Of a stretch of 7,405 nt of DNA, positions 5,766 through 7,405 are shown piece by piece. The notes beneath the pieces are model-generated. The model worked only from the letters and a program-made list of their open reading frames with translations. It was not told the DNA's origin and ran no database searches. Position 1 is the stretch's first letter, and every line of letters starts with the position of its first letter. The DNA lies in NCBI GenBank assembly GCA_000436735.1, contig FR887103.1:1-7405 (forward strand). Reading direction: 5' to 3'. Made by a program: the position numbers and the translations under genes. Source of the DNA: Firmicutes bacterium CAG:170 (GTDB taxonomy: Bacteria; Bacillota; Clostridia; Oscillospirales; Oscillospiraceae).

Positions 5766-6416
5766 TCATCCTTTCTCTTCTGAGGACGGCAATTGTCCGA
5801 GCTGAAAATAGCTGTCCGGCACGCTGCCGACAATCACGGTCTCCGCCACGACGATCACCGACGCCACATCGACGCTTTCCGTCCCGGCTGGCGTCAGGAC
5901 GCTCATGCAGATCTTGATCTCCAGCAAAATGCGCTGGTGTGTCTGGTTGATCCCGGCAGAGGTGAACTCGCTGTAGAAGTCGGCGTCGGTCGTGCTGAGC
6001 GCGACGACACGGATCGGCAGCCCCGGCCCCTTTCCGGCGAGAAATTCCGGCATGAGAATGCTCCCAATCGGAATTTTCAGCTCCTCCGTGTCCATTTCCA
6101 TCAGCTGCTCCGAAAGCAGCGCCAGCGTCTCCGCCTTCAGCTGATTGATCTCCGCCATATTTGTGCGGAGCGCCGTGATCTCCCCGTTCGTGTTCTTTTC
6201 CAGACACACGACGCGGGAGTAATCGATCGAGCCGCTGGCGATCTGAGCATAGATGGCGTCGTTGATGCGGTCGGAGGCGACGTTGATGACGCGCGTCCGC
6301 GCGGCCTCACGCAAAAAGGGCATATAGCGGAAGCGCAGCAGCACCAGCACCCCGGCAAAAAGCAGCAGGAACAGAATCAACCGGAAGCGGCGTCGGTTTT
6401 GTTTTCTTCGATTCAT
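5766..6416 (-). CDS. yunB: YunB-family sporulation protein
   Basis: A 216-residue protein of the YunB family, which in Bacillus subtilis is made under sigma-E and needed for efficient spore formation; its biochemical role is unknown. A very basic N-terminus (RRKQNRRRFR) is followed by one membrane helix (about 12-29), and the rest should lie outside the membrane. Family marks include NDAIYAQI (52-59), NGEITALRTNMAEINQL (77-93), IPIGS (115-119), the strongly conserved SAGINQTHQ (153-161) and AETVIVGSVPDSYF (191-204). The ATG at 6416-6414 is preferred because GGAGG (6424-6428) is 7 bases away; a GTG at 6422 is only one base from that SD. It lies between pcrA and ligA in the same direction. Its ribosome site sits inside a 13-bp hairpin. 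Confidence 0.92.
   Translation of the reverse strand: MNRRKQNRRRFRLILFLLLFAGVLVLLRFRYMPFLREAARTRVINVASDRINDAIYAQIASGSIDYSRVVCLEKNTNGEITALRTNMAEINQLKAETLALLSEQLMEMDTEELKIPIGSILMPEFLAGKGPGLPIRVVALSTTDADFYSEFTSAGINQTHQRILLEIKICMSVLTPAGTESVDVASVIVVAETVIVGSVPDSYFQLGQLPSSEEKG
5770..5774 (-). promoter_or_regulatory. ribosome binding site that decides the ligA start
   Basis: AAAGG on the minus strand (within GAGAAAGG) is immediately next to the first ATG (5769-5767) but 9 bases from the second in-frame ATG (5760-5758). The second is therefore the likely ligA initiator. The site lies in the last codons of yunB, so ligA and yunB are probably translated in tandem. Confidence 0.65.
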
Positions 6417-6421
6417 GGGCA

Positions 6422-6450
6422 CACCTCCACACCCTATGGGTATGAAGGTG
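6422..6450 (-). promoter_or_regulatory. hairpin enclosing the yunB ribosome binding site
   Basis: On the minus strand CACCTTCATACCC (6450-6438) pairs along its full length with GGGTGTGGAGGTG (6434-6422) around a 3-base ATA loop: 13 pairs, two of them G-U. Three further pairs are possible at the base (6453-6451 with 6421-6419, two of them G-U). The GGAGG SD (6428-6424) is entirely in the 3' arm. No T run follows in either direction, so it is not an intrinsic terminator. In mRNA entering from pcrA the yunB ribosome site would be covered. Regulation is inferred, not shown. Confidence 0.7.
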
Positions 6451-6464
6451 CACGCGATTTATTC
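6437..6464 (-). promoter_or_regulatory. possible sigma-E-like promoter before yunB
   Basis: The minus strand reads GAATAAA (6464-6458), five of seven matches to a sigma-E -35, then 13 bases, then CATACCCA (6444-6437), which shares CATAC with the -10 consensus but not its last bases. Initiation would fall near 6430, downstream of the 5' arm of the hairpin. The match is weak and the spacer is one base short of the commonest value. It is listed because the yunB family is known to be sigma-E dependent in Bacillus subtilis. Confidence 0.3.
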
Positions 6465-6472
6465 AGGATTCC

Positions 6473-7405
6473 TTAGAGCTTCGTCATGTGGACGCCTGCG
6501 GCGTTGGCCATGAGGCGCTTGGTGCCGCAGCCTTCGAACGCGATCTCCAGCAGCGCGTCGCCGCCCATCGGCAGAACGGTCAGCACCATTCCCTTTCCGA
6601 ACGCCTTGTGCATGACCATATCGCCCTTTGCGAACGAAACGTTTGCCTTCGGTTTTTTCAGCGTCTGCGTAACGGAGGAATAGTCCCGCGCAGGACGCGC
6701 AGGCGCAGATGGGCGGTACCAGCCGTCGTCGCCGTAGAGGCTCGACCGCGGGCGCTCATAGCGCTCTGTCTCCGGCCTGCGCGGCATCACGCCGACGCGT
6801 TCTACGCATTCCTCGGGCAGCTCGTCGATAAAGCGCGACGGCAGGCAGCTGTTGGTGCGTCCGTAAAGCATACGCTGCCGCGCGTAGCTGACGCAGAGCG
6901 TCTGCTTGGCGCGCGTGATGGCGACGTAGCAGAGCCGCCGTTCCTCCTCCATCTCGTCCGGGTCGCCGAGGCTTCGCGTACCGGGGAAAAGTCCCTCCTC
7001 CACGCCGACAAGGAACACATTCGGAAATTCCAGTCCCTTGGCGCTGTGCATGGTCATCATGACGACGGCGTCCGCGTCGGCGTCATACTGCTCGATGTCG
7101 GTATAGAGCGCGATCTCCTCCAAAAAACCGGAGAGTGTCGGCGCATCGCTGTTTTCCATGTAGCTGAGGATGCTGGATTTGAGTTCGCGGACGTTTTCCG
7201 CGCGGGTGCGCGATTCCACGTCGTCCTTTTCCTCCAGCATGGCGAGATAGCCCGTCCGCACCAGCACCTCGTCGTAAAAATCCGCAAGGCTCAGCGTTTG
7301 CAGCAGCTCCGCGCATTCCTCGATCATGACTGTGAACGCCATCAGCTTCTGCGCCGCCTTTTCAAGGCTCGGATAGCTGTAGGGGTCGGGAATGGTACAG
7401 TAGAC
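6473..7405 (-). CDS. pcrA: PcrA/UvrD-type DNA helicase, C-terminal 310 residues (partial)
   Basis: The frame is open to the right edge, so the N-terminal walker and early helicase motifs lie outside. PcrA is an SF1A 3'-5' helicase acting in repair, replication and removal of RNA polymerase. Visible parts: the end of the 2B/2A region; motif V at fragment residues 118-128 (TMHSAKGLEFP); motif VI around 153-167 (EEERRLCYVAITRAK); a low-complexity Arg/Pro/Tyr-rich linker (about 200-245); and a C-terminal Tudor-like domain (about 256-310, with VSFAKGDMVMHKAFGKG), the part that contacts RNA polymerase in known PcrA proteins. The end VHMTKL is followed by TAA at 6475-6473. The internal Met at 7342 is not a start: 21 more in-frame codons precede it. 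pcrA upstream of ligA is a common arrangement in Bacillota, here with yunB inserted between. Confidence 0.95.
   Translation of the reverse strand, partial: VYCTIPDPYSYPSLEKAAQKLMAFTVMIEECAELLQTLSLADFYDEVLVRTGYLAMLEEKDDVESRTRAENVRELKSSILSYMENSDAPTLSGFLEEIALYTDIEQYDADADAVVMMTMHSAKGLEFPNVFLVGVEEGLFPGTRSLGDPDEMEEERRLCYVAITRAKQTLCVSYARQRMLYGRTNSCLPSRFIDELPEECVERVGVMPRRPETERYERPRSSLYGDDGWYRPSAPARPARDYSSVTQTLKKPKANVSFAKGDMVMHKAFGKGMVLTVLPMGGDALLEIAFEGCGTKRLMANAAGVHMTKL

Noticed and set aside
5761..6207. N-terminal extension of ligA by about 149 residues
   Set aside because: The extension is the yunB coding region read in another frame. The real LigA N-terminus begins at MDIRQEM with a ribosome site 9 bases upstream.
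6420..6422. GTG at 6422 as the yunB start
   Set aside because: Only one base separates it from the GGAGG. The ATG at 6416 is 7 bases away and is the better initiator.
6422..6450. hairpin before yunB as the pcrA terminator
   Set aside because: The stem is strong, but no U tract follows and the yunB SD is in its 3' arm, so a role in translation fits better.
5793..6476. 227-codon plus-strand frame opposite yunB
   Set aside because: It is composition-driven (Arg, His and Asp rich) and antisense to a well conserved YunB family gene.

Overview
The window looks like chromosomal DNA of an endospore-forming member of the Clostridia (Bacillota). A GC-rich gut lineage of the Oscillospiraceae type is the best guess. 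Reasons: two spore-specific genes (a cotJ operon and yunB), strong Shine-Dalgarno (SD) sequences at nearly every start, sigma-A type promoters, a tgt-yajC pair, and a pcrA-ligA cluster. The genus is inference only. No mobile element, CRISPR array, rRNA or tRNA gene was seen, and no gap between genes exceeds about 170 bases.

Layout. Bases 1-39 hold the first 13 codons of an unidentified leftward gene with its own likely promoter. Bases 173-1787 hold yajC (Sec translocase accessory) and tgt (tRNA-guanine transglycosylase), both leftward, each with a recognisable sigma-A promoter. From 1788 to 1955 is a divergent intergenic region: the tgt promoter fires left and a sigma-E-like promoter fires right into the spore coat operon. 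That operon (1956-3067) has two genes, a CotJA-CotJB fusion and the manganese-catalase-like CotJC, and ends in a strong terminator that works in both directions. From 3110 to 7405 a leftward cluster runs pcrA (C-terminal part only, cut by the window edge), yunB, ligA and a metallo-beta-lactamase-fold hydrolase, with short gaps or overlaps.

How the genes relate. PcrA helicase and the NAD+-dependent ligase LigA are housekeeping DNA repair and replication enzymes, while YunB is a membrane-anchored sporulation protein placed between them. The pcrA-yunB gap can fold, in RNA, into a 13-bp hairpin whose 3' arm contains the whole yunB SD. A weak sigma-E-like promoter overlaps the same bases. This suggests yunB translation may be blocked on mRNA read through from pcrA but open on a shorter sporulation transcript.

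The most notable points are the single-ORF CotJA-CotJB fusion started by a TTG codon, the masked yunB ribosome site, and the inverted repeat over the yajC -35 box. Apart from these the window is ordinary core genome. I did not find evidence of a wholly new system.
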